Of a DNA stretch of 64,000 nucleotides, positions 1 through 12,149 are shown piece after piece (position 1 is the stretch's first letter; the number at the start of each line of letters is the position of its first letter). Below the pieces are notes generated by a model that saw only the letters and a list, made by a program, of their open reading frames with translations, did no database searches and was not told where the DNA came from. Source of the stretch: Ciborinia camelliae (lineage: Eukaryota > Ascomycota > Leotiomycetes > Helotiales > Sclerotiniaceae); NCBI GenBank assembly GCA_025890175.1, contig JANPYM010000004.1, forward strand, positions 2,647,005 through 2,711,004, given 5' to 3'. The position numbers and the translations under genes are program-made.

Positions 1-1300
1 CTTCCCCCTTTCCCTTCCCCCCTTCCCTTTTCCTTTCCTTCAAATTCACTTTCCTTTTTTCTATTCCCATACAGATTATTCATATTTTTTCTAGCCCAAT
101 CAGAAGATCTATGTATGCATTCCTAACTGTCGCTTGATCAATTCAGTGTTTTGGAATATAATATGTATATTAGAGATAGAGAAGAGAAGAGAAGAGATAT
201 ATTATAGCCCTAAAACTACAATATAAATACATTCAATTATTCAATTACTCAATCATTCAATCATTCAATCACCCCCTACCCTCTTAGAGGATAGATTCCA
301 TAAATATACTTCAAGTTCAAGAATCAACAAAGTATCTAGATATCTATTCAAAGTTAAATACATAGTAGGTAGAGAAAGCGAACCCGTTATTTTATAGATA
401 ATTTTATATCTATCTTATCTATCTAGATAATATAGTAATTATTAATTGATTAAATGGATGTGTATTCTATATTCAATTTAATTTGATTTAGATACCTATA
501 CCCACGATACATACATTTACATACCTACCTACCTAATCCTACCTAATCCCATATAAAGTCAATCAATAAATCAATAAATAAAATATCCCTAAGATTATAC
601 CATACATCCATCCATCCATCCATCCATCCATCCACCCACTCCCCTTATCCCGTTTTCCTTATCCCATTTTTCTTTCGTTTCCCTACATCATATATATACC
701 TATTTATATATTAGGATCCAATATATCCGTATACTATCTATCCATCTATTCACAATCCATAATCACCAATCACCCACCAATCACCACCCACCCACGAAAC
801 ACTCACTCACCACCTTATTTATAACCAGAAGCCATCACAAAGTTAAACACAATAAATACAACAAGGACAATAAACACTCCAAGGTAATTACAATGACACG
901 AGTAGAACACATTTCACCAGGTATGTTATGTATATATATATATATAGGAAATAACTTTTTAATATAGATCAGCTGCCTATGTATTCCAATTCCCTGTCGA
1001 AAATCTCATCGGCAACTATCTATCTTGATTACGTACTGGACAAATTCATTGTCTCGACATAACTATCATGAAAACATCAAACGTCCCATCCACCCCGTCT
1101 ATAATTTACGCTTAACGCCTTTCTTTTTGATGACCCCATTGATCGTAAGAGCATGAAATGAAAATGCAGATCCGTGCACTTTTATATGAATACAGGTCCA
1201 ATCCAGAAATAAAAACAAAGTGGACCATCACTTTCTAATCGAATATGAACATATATGCAAGAAGCAAAGTCTGGTATCTAACTCTTCCTTTATGACTTCT
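1..1300. other. Intergenic region, 3' side of eEF3
   Basis: I see no gene here. The stretch is AT-rich with pyrimidine-rich tracts and simple repeats (TCAATCAT-like repeats near 235-275, a CATC tract at 605-633, a short TA run near 930). The end nearest 1300 should hold the 3' untranslated region of the eEF3 gene, which reads leftward. Confidence 0.6.
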
Positions 1301-4300
1301 TTACGACTCGTCATCTGTATCGGCTGGGTGAGGGGTACCCTTTGGAGAGTTGAGCCTGTAAAATTAGTTAGCATGACGTGTGAAAAATATGTGAGAACGA
1401 GGACTTTAACTAACCATTCAATGTGTCTAAGTCTTCTTCTAACCTCGGCCTCCTTCAACTCCTTCTTGGTCTTCTTCTTCTTCTTCTTGGCCTTGAAACC
1501 CAAATCTCCATTGTCCTCTGCACCACTGTTGACAGCACTGGCGGTTGCACTGGTTGCAGCACTTACAACGCTGCTGTTGAAACCACTTGATGGTCGGCTA
1601 GCATCCTCGAAACGATCAGCTGCGATGGCTGTGTTTCCCTTGTGAGCAACACGACCAGCAACGACATGCCATTGTTCAGGGCAAAGAGCGCCAACGAATT
1701 CTTCGTTGTGAGAAATCATAACTACACCACCCTTGTAGTCACGAATAGCGACTGCAAGACCTCCCAAGGAATCACGATCCAAGAAATTGGTAGGTTCGTC
1801 AAGAACCAAAAGATGGGGGTTGTTCCACATAGCTCCTGCGATGACAACCTTGACCTTTTGTCCTCCGGATAAACCAGAGATCTCATTGTGATTGGCAATT
1901 TCGGGATCGAGTCCAAGGTCCTCAAAATGTTGAGCAATGGCAGTTGGGGTAAGCTCACGGAAACCGAGACCTTCACGAGATGCCTCGTGATCATCGAATT
2001 CTTGGATCAACTTGTTGAATCCGAGGGAAATCAAAGTCTCTCTGGAAATTTGAGCGTTGTACTTTGGCAACATTCCAACCCACTTGATCTCATATTGGAA
2101 GGTCTTCTTGTACTTTTGACGACCCATGATAGCTTCGATACGCTTTCCACCCGAGCCATCACCAAGATCAACCATCTTTTCCATCTGTGCCTTGTCCTCA
2201 TCAGACAAGATACGAGTTTGCTTCATGTGCACTTCACGATCGTCACCGTTGGCATAACGCCATTGGAGGTATTGATTGGGTGTCTTTTCCAAATGCATCT
2301 CAACGTGCTCCAAAGCGTGTTGCTTGATGTATCCAATACGCAAGTTGGGATGCTTGTAGACGTTACCAGTGGTAGGAACAGTCTCACCAGTAAGAAGCTT
2401 AATCAAGGTAGACTTTCCGGCACCGTTACCTCCAATAATGGCGGTTCTGGAAGACAAAGTCAATTGACATGAAACCTCATGAAGAGATGGCTTGGTGGCG
2501 CCCGGATAAGTGTATGAGCAGTTGGTCATTCTGAGAATGGCTTTGGTTTGGGATTTAACACCAGTAAGTATACCAGGAGGAGGGAACTTGAATTTGACGA
2601 GAGAGTCGGAAAGAGTGTAGTAACTCTTTGCCTCAGGCTTTTGCTTAACGAAGGCAGCAAGGTTACCCTTGTAGACGGCAAGCTTCTTTCCTGGCTCGTA
2701 ATGGTAGATGTCGGTACAGACTTCATCCAAGAATCCGGAGTCGTGAGAAACAATCAAACTGGTAATCTCAGTGTGAGCCTTCAAGTATTCTTGTAACCAT
2801 TTAACGTTGGCAACATCCAAATGATTGGTAGGTTCGTCAAGAAGGAGGACATCAGCCTTCATCAACATAGCTCTGGCCAAAGCAAGCTTCATCTTCCAAC
2901 CTCCTGAAAGTGATCCAACCTTCTCAGATTGACGACCCTCTGGACCAGCAGTAAAGCCGACCTCGGTCAAAACCTCGGAGATACGTTCACGGCCTTCCTT
3001 GGCAATCTCTGGATCCTTTGCGACGAACTCCAAAATGCTGATATCAGCATCCTCGCCTTGGTTGTGCTCAACGAAGCATGTTCGGAGAACATCTTGACTT
3101 GGGAAACCCTCGAGTTTGCCGTTTGAGATGGCTCGCATAAGTGTAGACTTTCCAGCACCGTTACGACCACAGAGACCATATCTGTGTCCTTTAAGAAGGC
3201 GCAAGTTGGTGTGGTTGAGTAAAAGCATACCTCCGTATGCCAAGGAGAAGTTGGTGTTGACGATTTCAATTTCACCATCATCCTCCTTGACTGGCTGTCC
3301 AAACTTTCGGTGGTCTTCATCGAGGTAGAATTGTTGAACCGCGTCACCAACGGTGGCAGCAGATCCTGATTGCTTCATGATTTGCTCAAGATAAGGTGTA
3401 ACGTTGGGTGCGATGCGAGTAATTTGACGATGGTTGACATCCTCAACGAGCATATCACAAATATATGGTCTTGCAACTTTGAAAATGTCTACATCAGCAG
3501 CAAGTCCTCCGGCCTTCTTGATTTCGGATTCGAGAACCTTGGAAATCTCATCTGCGCTGATTCTAGAAGTAATTACGCCACTGGCGACGTTTCCGGCGTC
3601 ATCACTCATGGCCTTGTCCATGACCTTCATAGCACGATCAGCCATTCCTCTGACTTCTGGCAAAGATGCACGTTCATAAACACCCTTAACACCAGGTTGC
3701 AACTTTGGCAAGAAAGTACGAGCCTCGACGGGATCGTGAACCAATTTGGTCAAGTTCTCGACAACGACGACAGTTTGTCTCAAAACTTCCTGTGCGGTAG
3801 AGCGGTCGTTGAGGGATCTTTCGAGAAGAGGTGTGAGGAGAGCAAGAACGGGAGATGTTACGATGGCAACGAATGTGGTTTGCGAGAGAGCGTGAATAGC
3901 CTTTTGAAGTGTCTCCTTTCCGGGCTTCTGCATAGTTTCGATCAAAAGTGGGATTCTTGGAGCAACATCGTCGTTGGAGAGAAGGGTGGTCATGGAAGTC
4001 ATAGTAAGGACGGATTGCTTCTCAACCTCGCCCTTTAAATCGTGCATTCCGGCCTCGACGAGAGGAATCAATTGTGCCAATTTAGCGCCCATGATTTCTC
4101 TTAACAAGTCCTTCTCATCAGCTTCCTCCTTGGTTCCACCGACAGACATCTGTGCCTTGTCTGCCATCTTTTGTACCAACTTGTATGCAGCGACTGTTCC
4201 TTGCCATTTTCCGGTACGCTTGGCGAGGTATGTGATGAGGACTGGGAGGAGACCAACAACGAGAGCTTCGGCACTCAAGTTGGAGAACATTGCGTCGAGA

Positions 4301-4722
4301 GCATATTGAGCAGCATCGCGAACGACGGCACCCTTATCGGCAAGGGCATCGAGGGCACATGGTACCATGCTGGCATCTTGCAAAAGGAAGACGACCTCGC
4401 AAATCTTTTGCTTAGGGGGAAGACGCTCGAAGAGAGCACCCAAGAGGTTTTGAGCGCTTTCTCTTCTCAATCCACTCTTCTTATCGGCCGCGGCCTTCTT
4501 GATGTCTGCCAAGATGCCATAATCTTGAAGTCCTCGGAAGCCAACGGAGTTGAGAAGAAGGTCGCAGAGAGCGTAAGATGCATCAACTGATGCAGCGGAA
4601 GTCTTGGCCTCGAAAATGCTATCGAGAATGCCGGAAACCTCAGCTTGCGTAGGGGCAACACCATTAGGTGTCTTTGAAATCATAGTAGGCATTTCGTGGG
4701 TGGGAGATTCGATATGTGGCAT
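1301..4722 (-). CDS. TEF3: Translation elongation factor 3 (eEF3), ABC-F-type ATPase
   Basis: Fungus-specific ribosome-bound ATPase that helps release E-site tRNA during elongation. Two exons on the minus strand: 4722-1415 and 1355-1301, separated by a 59 nt GT-AG intron with a GCTAAC branch site. The spliced product is about 1120 residues, somewhat longer than the roughly 1040-1060 usual in the family. In order: N-terminal HEAT-repeat region (about 35-370), ABC1 with Walker A GRNGAGKST near 519, signature LSGGW near 605 and Walker B with DEPTNHLD near 629; ABC2 with Walker A GGNGAGKST near 764, chromodomain-like insertion near 865-910, signature LSGGQ near 951 and DEPTNFLD near 975; then a Lys-rich basic tail. 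Without the terminal intron the frame runs on into non-family sequence. Splicing gives a short tail ending in ADTDDES. The start chosen is the second Met of the open frame, because TTTCTACAG, a possible 5' UTR acceptor, lies just before it. Confidence 0.95.
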
Positions 4723-5838
4723 TATTATGCCTGTAGAAATCTTCAAAAATGGGATAATATTAATTAATGTATGCGACTAGATCGTGCAGTTGATCAAACA
4801 GTAATTAATTCTAAGTGGTGAAAAATTTGGTTCGTGAGAAAAAAATTCTTTGAAAAATGGAAAATGTGTTCTTTGGGTCGAAAGTGGCCTAGGAATGGTC
4901 GCAATCGAAAAAGATTGACGGTTTGGAGTGGAGATTTTCTGACAGAGCAGAGGAAGTCTTAAAAAGACAAGTGATGAGAAAACAAGAAGACTTGAATTCT
5001 CTGTTTTTGAGGTATCTTGGCCGCGTGTGGCTAAGATGTGAGGATGTGAAGATGAAGGGTTTGTGGAGGAGGATGAAGAGAAGACAGAGAGAGAGAGAGA
5101 GGAGGGGCTGAGAAAAAAAGCGATAGATAATGGATTTTTTTTTAGCTCGATGGATTAATCAGTAAGTCAGATACTTCAAAACTAATCCATTTGTGGTTTA
5201 GACTCCGGATTAACTTTAACTCCGCTTTGACTCTTTATCAAATCGATTATTGAATGGGAGATAAGAGATTTCTGATTGGTTCAACTGAACAAATGCCACA
5301 TATCAATTTCTTGATTGGCTCCTATGCGAAACTGAAAATTCCCATCTGTCCAGACCCATTAAAAGTTCTTTTCCTTGGTTCGAGTCAAGGATGACTCGGA
5401 TATGGATGATGATGATATATAAGGGTAGGTGGGAGGTGGTATTAAATCCCGATCCCGAGTCATCCGAGCTTCCAAGGTTTCTTATGATAAGAGAAATAAA
5501 TATCCATATTTGGAGTCACTGGCTGCGGGTGTACGGGTATATGGGTATATGGGTACGGGTATATGGGTAATACGGGTACGGGTATATGGGTAATACGGGT
5601 ACTGTATCCATTTATTTCTCTGCATCATTATTTCTGTATTTGCGGTGAAGATATTTTTTGAGTTGTGTTTATAATATATCTTCCTCTTTCTCTGTAACCT
5701 TATTTAATATATACAAAGTCATTTTATTGTACTAAACCAATCATATCTCATCCGTTACTCCGAGGACTGGATTATCAAATCGATCAATCAAATTACTTGG
5801 CAACTAGTTAACTAACTATCCAGGTATCTCGAGTCATT
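4723..5838. other. Divergent intergenic region between eEF3 and the DUF1275 gene
   Basis: Shared upstream region of two divergent genes, with no gene of its own that I can support. The part next to eEF3 has A-rich runs and GA repeats (5088-5100). A GGGTATAT/GGGTAATAC minisatellite lies in the middle. A 5' UTR intron for eEF3 is possible, but no donor stands out. Confidence 0.5.
5526..5602. repeat. Minisatellite of GGGTA-based units
   Basis: About 77 bp made of permutations of GGGTATAT and GGGTAATAC with repeated TACGGGTA, imperfectly arrayed. It lies in the 5' region of the DUF1275 gene. It is not telomeric TTAGGG. Confidence 0.7.
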
Positions 5839-6780
5839 ATGGTGAAAGCTTCGTCAATTAGAGAATCAACTACTCGTACTGGCGCCGATGCTCAAAATTC
5901 CCTTCCAACAACAGAATTTCCTTCGCCCAGTAGATCTCACAATGGCTCTATCAAAGCACCTCGCCGCTCTGTATTGGCTAGAGCAAGATCCCATTTCAGT
6001 GAAGAGATAACTCTCGTTCATGCTGATATCCCAATAATAGCATGTGCTCTTGTATCGGGTATCTGCGACAGTAGCGCCTACAATGCTTGGACTTGTTTCG
6101 TTTCTATGCAAACTGGTATGTAACACATCAATTCTTCCTCTCCATATCGTCTTTCCCTGCTAATACCTTCTCTAGGAAATACCATCTTCCTCGCTCTCGG
6201 CGCATCGGGTCAACCTATCAGTCATCCATACGGTTGGGTAAAATCCCTCCTTTCGATCTTCTTCTTTCTCTGCGGTTGTCTCTTCTTCGCACAAACTCGA
6301 CATTTCGGGGCTGGAAAATGTCGCGGAATCCTATCTATATCCTTCCTGCTTCAGGGAATTTGCTTAATAGTAGCTGCTGCGTTGGTGCAAGGAAATGTGG
6401 TGCCAGAACCCATTGGTGTAATCGCTATCGAAAACGAGGTGGATTTTATCGAATTGATTCCATTGGCTTTCCTAGCTTTTCAATCCGGTGGTCAAATCGT
6501 TACGTCAAGAATCCTTGGCTTTAATGAAGTACCGACAACGGTTTTGACCAGTGTCTATTGTGATATTGCCTCGGATCCTAAGCTACTCGCGAAAGACAAC
6601 GTCAAGAGGAATAGGAGAGTAGCGGCGGTCCTTGCGATTCTTTTTGGTGGAGTTGCCGGTGGCTGGATCAGTCGAAGTTCGGCTGGTTTGTCCGCATCTT
6701 TTTGGTTTGCTGGTTCTATAAAACTTGCAATCTCTATTAGTTGGGCGGTGTGGAAGGCAAAGCCAGTGACTTTGTCATGA
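5839..6780 (+). CDS. DUF1275 (YoaK-type) membrane protein
   Basis: Predicted multi-pass membrane protein of the DUF1275/YoaK family, whose transported substrate is not established. Two exons, 5839-6115 and 6176-6780, around a 60 nt GT-AG intron with a GCTAATA branch site. The spliced product is 293 residues. The first 60 or so residues are Ser/Thr/Arg-rich and probably cytosolic. Then come hydrophobic segments, with the family-typical FVSMQTGNT stretch exactly across the splice junction, followed by further segments (SLLSIFFFLCGCLFF, FLLQGICLIVAAALV, LIPLAFLAFQSGG, VAAVLAILFGGVAGGW and a C-terminal one). Continuity of the motif across the junction is strong support for the intron. Upstream of the Met the frame gives no extra family sequence. 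Confidence 0.85.
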
Positions 6781-7805
6781 ATGATGAAATGGGAATTGAA
6801 GTAATTGAAACAGTCAATCGCTTTAAGTTCCGGTGCTCATTGGCACATGTAAGGCACATGGCCAAGTACCTCAGCTATCTTGCAGAATCCGGGATAATGC
6901 GCCAAGTATTTTTATTGAACGAGTGTGGGGAAGAGGCTTGGCTTGGTAGAGTTTTATGTTTCTTCATCGATACCACTCTAGACATAGATGGAGAGGTACA
7001 GTTTTATGACTTTATGAGAGAACGTACGTAATGTCAAATAAATGTATATATATATATATATATATATATAATAATTCAGAAGAGCCCGGTTATCTCGAGT
7101 CTTCAATATCCTTCACATTTCTATTCTATCCTTATAACCAAGTTATCCATCCTATCATCCCATATAATTATTTCACACTCGACCTTATATTATACTGTTG
7201 CAACCACCCATCATCTATCATCTATCATCATCTCAAGCTTAATTAGTAGGCAGGTATGATATATGATATATAATCCTTCCATACAATACAAATAACCTTC
7301 CTCTCCCAACCCTACAGGACCAAATTACAAGATTAATTACTGGATACCTATAGTAGGTAGGTAGTAAGTAGGTGCCCCATTGTTTCCACGAATTTCAAGC
7401 CCATCTCAAAATTCTAAAACCTAAAATCTTTTGTAAAATCCAATCGCAACTCACTTACCTACCTATCTACCTAGTAAGTAGAGTAGAGTAGGAAACACAT
7501 TAAAATTGAAATTGAAGTTGCTAACTAAGAATTAGGAAGGTATATAACTCTATACACTACTCTATACAAGCTACCCAGATAAAATATGTTGATATAAAGT
7601 AGTTCTACATACACTAGCTCGATACACAATAATAATATCAACAAGAAAATATATCCAATTCCATACCCCAAGCCTTACAACAAATCCCCATCTTCATTAC
7701 ATATGTATTTTGTAAATGATATGATATGATATGATATGATAATATTTTGAACAATCGCTTCTTTCTGTCTTTTGGATGTTTGATGTTATGTGGTACAAGC
7801 TACAC

Positions 7806-7861
7806 ACCTACCTACCTACCTACCTACCTACCTACCTACCTACCTACCTACCTACCTACCT
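7806..7861. repeat. CCTA tetranucleotide microsatellite
   Basis: About fourteen uninterrupted CCTA units. Shorter CCTA/TAGG runs are scattered through many intergenic regions of the window (for example near 61845). Confidence 0.9.
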
Positions 7862-10649
7862 TGTGTATTATTTTGATTCTTTCTTTTCTCTTTCGGTTCT
7901 TTTGTTTGTGTAATATTATCCATGTCTGATTTCTTCTCTTTCCTTCTTTTATATGTCTTCTCTTCTCTTCCCTCTTCTCCTGAATTGGTATTTCTAGCTT
8001 CCCTTCTATATGATGCTATGGGTGGGAGAATATTCAAAAAGAAAAGGTAGAAAATAAAATAAAAGTGACTAGAAGAAAATTAATGGATAGGGTGAGTAAG
8101 TACTATAGTATATTACCCCGCATCAAGAATATTTCTATCCAAATAACATATTTCATCTATATAATATATATATACCTACCAATATAACCCCTCACCGAAG
8201 AATCTTGCTAAATATGACGTCGTCATATTATTACGTCTCCCTTCTCCCCGGAATAGTTGCTCCTCTTCCCCCTCCCTTCCCAAGGTTCAAGGAATACAAA
8301 GACAGGAGATTCGGATTCATAGAACTGCGAGTTATTAGTTGTATTATTGTATACGATTCATCGGATTCTATGTATTATTATATTAGGTGAATTTCAGTTC
8401 AGTTGCTACAGCACCAGCATCAGCATCAATCGGCATTACTCACTTCTGAAGAAAACAAAGATGAAGGAATCTTACTTATACAAATCTCGAATTTACTCGT
8501 AGTCGTGGTTTTTTATCATGCGTGAATGAAATCCCAAGTATTTAAAATGTAAACGTGTAAAACCGTCAGAATAGATACAGGAGAATTGTATTGAAATACG
8601 TATATTCTTTCTCTAAGATACCAATACCAATACCAATACAATAAATCCTTTGAATCCCGAAACTAAACCTCGTCTGATGCTATCTACAATGACCCACCCA
8701 TATCTATAGTTCACACCCCAGACAATCCAATCTAGCGCTATCATCAGAATCAAAATTATCCCGCTATCTAAACTAAATAAACTAGGTAGGTTAGGTAGGT
8801 ACGAGGAAAAAGAAGAAGAAGAAGAAGCCAGAGCAGCGCTACGACTCGGACTTGAAGCATCGAATTGCATTGCATTAACGCTCGGCTGTGCTATGAACTC
8901 CCATGGGAGACTAGGAGATTGGAAAATACTGAGATTATGGGTACTGGTGCTGTTGACGGTGATTGAGATATCATTCATCCACCTCACCTCAGCAAATACA
9001 AACAACAAGCCCAACCCCAACGTGTATAAATTCACACGAAAATAAGCAAGGGAGACTTGGGCTATTCAAAAGACCCCACATATTCCTTTAACTTAGGACT
9101 TCCGACTGCTGTCTTGTCTTGCCTGGCATGATTAGTGCTACCTAGATAGGTATATATAAATTATATAATATCTTAAGATTCTTTACTCCCATCAATCCAG
9201 TCCTGGACTCGTTGACTAGTAGAGCTTTTATATTTCCTCGGGTATTCAGACTCCTGAGGGGCGCGTATGGATGATCGGTTTTTTATTTCTACGTGATTTT
9301 TTCGGATGGGGAAGGGAGGTAGATTTGAAGTCTACTAGATCATGCTACCTAACCCTTACTTATGCTACGGGATTATTTATTCGTACCTAGCTTGTACATT
9401 TTAAAATCATATTTACATCTTAATCGTTTCTCGCTGTTGGATTTCTTGTAAGTGATTAAGTATTGAAAAGTCCAGAGCTCCTCTCTCGATACAGAAAACA
9501 GCTAGAGCCTGCCTATGTTGATAACCCATCTTCAATCCTAGATGTTGCTGCTCTCAGTATATATATATTATAAGTAGGGAGTGGCCACGTATAGTCGACG
9601 CGCTTGTCACATGCGGTGCTATTTTGTAAACTTCTGATTAGACTAGATTAGATTAGATGATCTAAGATATGTATGAAACCTCCATTCTTTTCGGGCAATG
9701 ATAAAATAATTTTTGCGGTGGATGGGTGGATGCACCATAGATATTGTAAAAATGCGGGCAAGAATAACCATGCTTAGCAAAGACTAAATCATTTGATCTC
9801 CCACCTTACATGTAGGTTGACTGGCTACGAACCGGGGTTTTAACTCACTTCTCTATTATGTATATGAAGATTAGTACCAGGGCCCCTGAGTGATATTCCA
9901 GAACCGAGGGAGATGGAAAAATGTATCGGCAGGTTATGATCCCTAAGGGACCTTGCATTCGCGTATTTAATTTCAGGGGTATGGGGTACGGTGTAGGGGG
10001 TATAATAGTTCGACTGGAAACTTAAGTGCGGTGGCAAAGTCAAATATTTTGAATAAGGTAAGAAGATAAGGAAAGAAGAAGCTGGGAAGAAAAAAGGGGG
10101 TTACAGCACATCTCATCTCAACTCATCTTGCGCCATTATAGAATTTCGACGATCTTGGTGGATGATGGTGAAAAATATGTCCATCTAGCTACAATTCTCA
10201 GAGAATACGCATTCCTTAGATTTGAAAATATATTAACATGATCTTGTAACTAACTCTCTATGCACCTTTTTAGAGAAGCTATGGGTTCAGAACTCAGAGC
10301 TAACAGGTGATATGATATGGTTATGGCAGCTGAGCTCTCTTCATGATAGCTACCTACCTAGGTATCATTTAGGTAAGATAGAGCACATTTCCTCCCTCGT
10401 GAAAAGCTGAGTTCCGAACTAAAAACTAAAAGATAATATTATTACATTATATAGCTCTCTCTCAATAATAGCTTCTATATATAATTTAGATGAATATGTC
10501 AAATTGTAAATCTCCATCAATCTCTTCTCTTCCTTTCTAAAAAATTATCATGCACTTACTTCACTTGCCAATAAACCAACCCCCCCAATTACAACTCACT
10601 TCAGAGATACCTATAATCCGATTGCATTTAAATTGTCTAGAGATATAAA

Positions 10650-11178
10650 TAGACTGCGCAAAAAATACTCGCCCTGTACGGGTACCCGCAGGTTATTTGC
10701 TTTATGGGTTATTTATAAAACTTTTTACCCGTTTTGCAAAGCCTTATTGAAATTTCAAAATTATCTATTCCATATAGATTATTTGCAAATAATTTACAAA
10801 TAATTTATTTATCTACAAATTTTATAAATAATTTATAAATATTATAAATATTTATAAATATAATATAAAAATTAGTATAAAAATTATAAATAATATAATT
10901 AATATAAAAATTAATATAAAAATTATAAATAATATAAATATATTAGATTAATATAAAAATTAGTATAAAAGTTGTAAATAGTTTTGAAAAATAAGTAAAA
11001 TTTATAAATAATTTATTTATTTGTAAATAAATAAGTTATTTGCAAATTATTTGCAAATAATTTATACGGAGTATGGGGTATTTATTGAAATTTAGTATTA
11101 CCTGTCTTGCATGCGAGTTATTTACAAATAACCCGCTAGCTTCAATACCCGTCCCGCGGGGCCCCGTTGCGCAGTCTA
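10650..11178. mobile_element. MITE-like element with 12 bp terminal inverted repeats and an AT-rich core
   Basis: The left end reads TAGACTGCGCAA (10650-10661) and the right end reads TTGCGCAGTCTA (11167-11178), a perfect 12 bp inverted repeat. Inside each end lies a GC-rich patch (GGGTACCCGC on the left; CCGTCCCGCGGGGCCCCG on the right) and then GGTTATTTGC/GGGTTATTTGTAAATAA-type sequence. The core is almost pure A/T with repeated AAATAATTTATAAATA blocks and no open frame. A GATATA-type flank occurs on both sides, but a clean target-site duplication is not certain. Confidence 0.6.
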
Positions 11179-12149
11179 GATATAAGCTTCCATTTCATGA
11201 AATGAGTGTGGGTGCATTGCTCTCTTGATCAAAACCCAAACAATCATAATCCTAGGTAGCTAGCTACGTTGTCACTGATGTTGATTATCTATCTAAATCC
11301 AATCTGGAGAATGGTGCGTGCTTCAATATTCTATATTCTATCTATATACTTTCATTCATTGTAGACAAGGCAATTCCGTCCTCGGTTCCAATATCTTCTC
11401 TAAAGGGTATCTATCTATCTATTCTTTCAGTCCACTCTCCGAGTCTGGATTTACTAAAATCCAAAATCCAAATCAAATTCCCATCCAACAAAAAAAAGAA
11501 AAGAAAAATAAAAGTACCAATTATGTTCACAGAATAACACTCATGGAAGGGTAAGGAAAAAGAAAGGTATTTTATTTTAATTCTGTCTATTCTATCGATA
11601 AATGGGTAACGGAGCTCCCCTTTTTCGCTTCGCTTCGCTTAGTTAGGGTAAGAGGTGGTTAGTAGCTGAAATTGATAATATAAGTTTGAAGCTCTTTTAG
11701 CTATATAGTAGGTTTTAGTTATTATAGGGGGAGTTTATGGGAATTCGCGTGAATACCTATTTACCTGGTACCTGGGTAGGACATGGAGGAGCCTGCTTTT
11801 AGCGAGAGGTTGGGGGTTGGGGGGTTGGGTTATTTCAAAATCTTTACTTATTATTCGTTATATCATTCACATCACATCACAATCAAAAAAAGTGCATCAA
11901 AAATTTAAAAAAGGAAAAAAAAAAAGTTCTCATTTATAATAAATACTTACTTTGTCAGCAAGGTCTGTCTAAACATATTTGTCTAAATATATTTGTTCTA
12001 TTCTGTCTTTAGAAAGAAGTGTTTAGAAAGTCAATTTCGGTTGACAGAATGAAGTGGAAGGAAAGTCAATTTCGGTTATTCACAGCATTCGGTGATTCGG
12101 TTCAGTTTAGTTCAGATCAGATCAGATCAGATCAGGTGAGTTCAGTAAC

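Larger units (their letters stand above)
6781..12149. other. Long gene-free stretch, microsatellite-rich
   Basis: More than 5 kb in which I can support no protein gene. It holds a TA run near 7046-7070, a long CCTA array at 7806-7861, TGATA repeats near 7718-7742, scattered CTACCTAGGTAGGT-like palindromes and a MITE-like element at 10650-11178. An open frame on the minus strand at 8613-9035 has hydrophobic ends but no family features and I leave it out. Confidence 0.5.

Noticed and set aside
1220..3679. Plus-strand open frames opposite the eEF3 gene
   Set aside because: They are antisense shadows of a long conserved coding sequence and show no protein features of their own.
5526..5602. Internal telomere-like repeat
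   Set aside because: The units are GGGTATAT/GGGTAATAC, not TTAGGG; it is an ordinary minisatellite.
7806..7861. CRISPR-like or regulatory array
   Set aside because: A pure tetranucleotide run without spacers in a eukaryotic genome; a simple microsatellite.
8613..9035. Minus-strand frame of 140 residues with hydrophobic ends
   Set aside because: It is built partly from GAAGAA-type and ACCAATACC-type simple repeats, with no family motif and no splice support.
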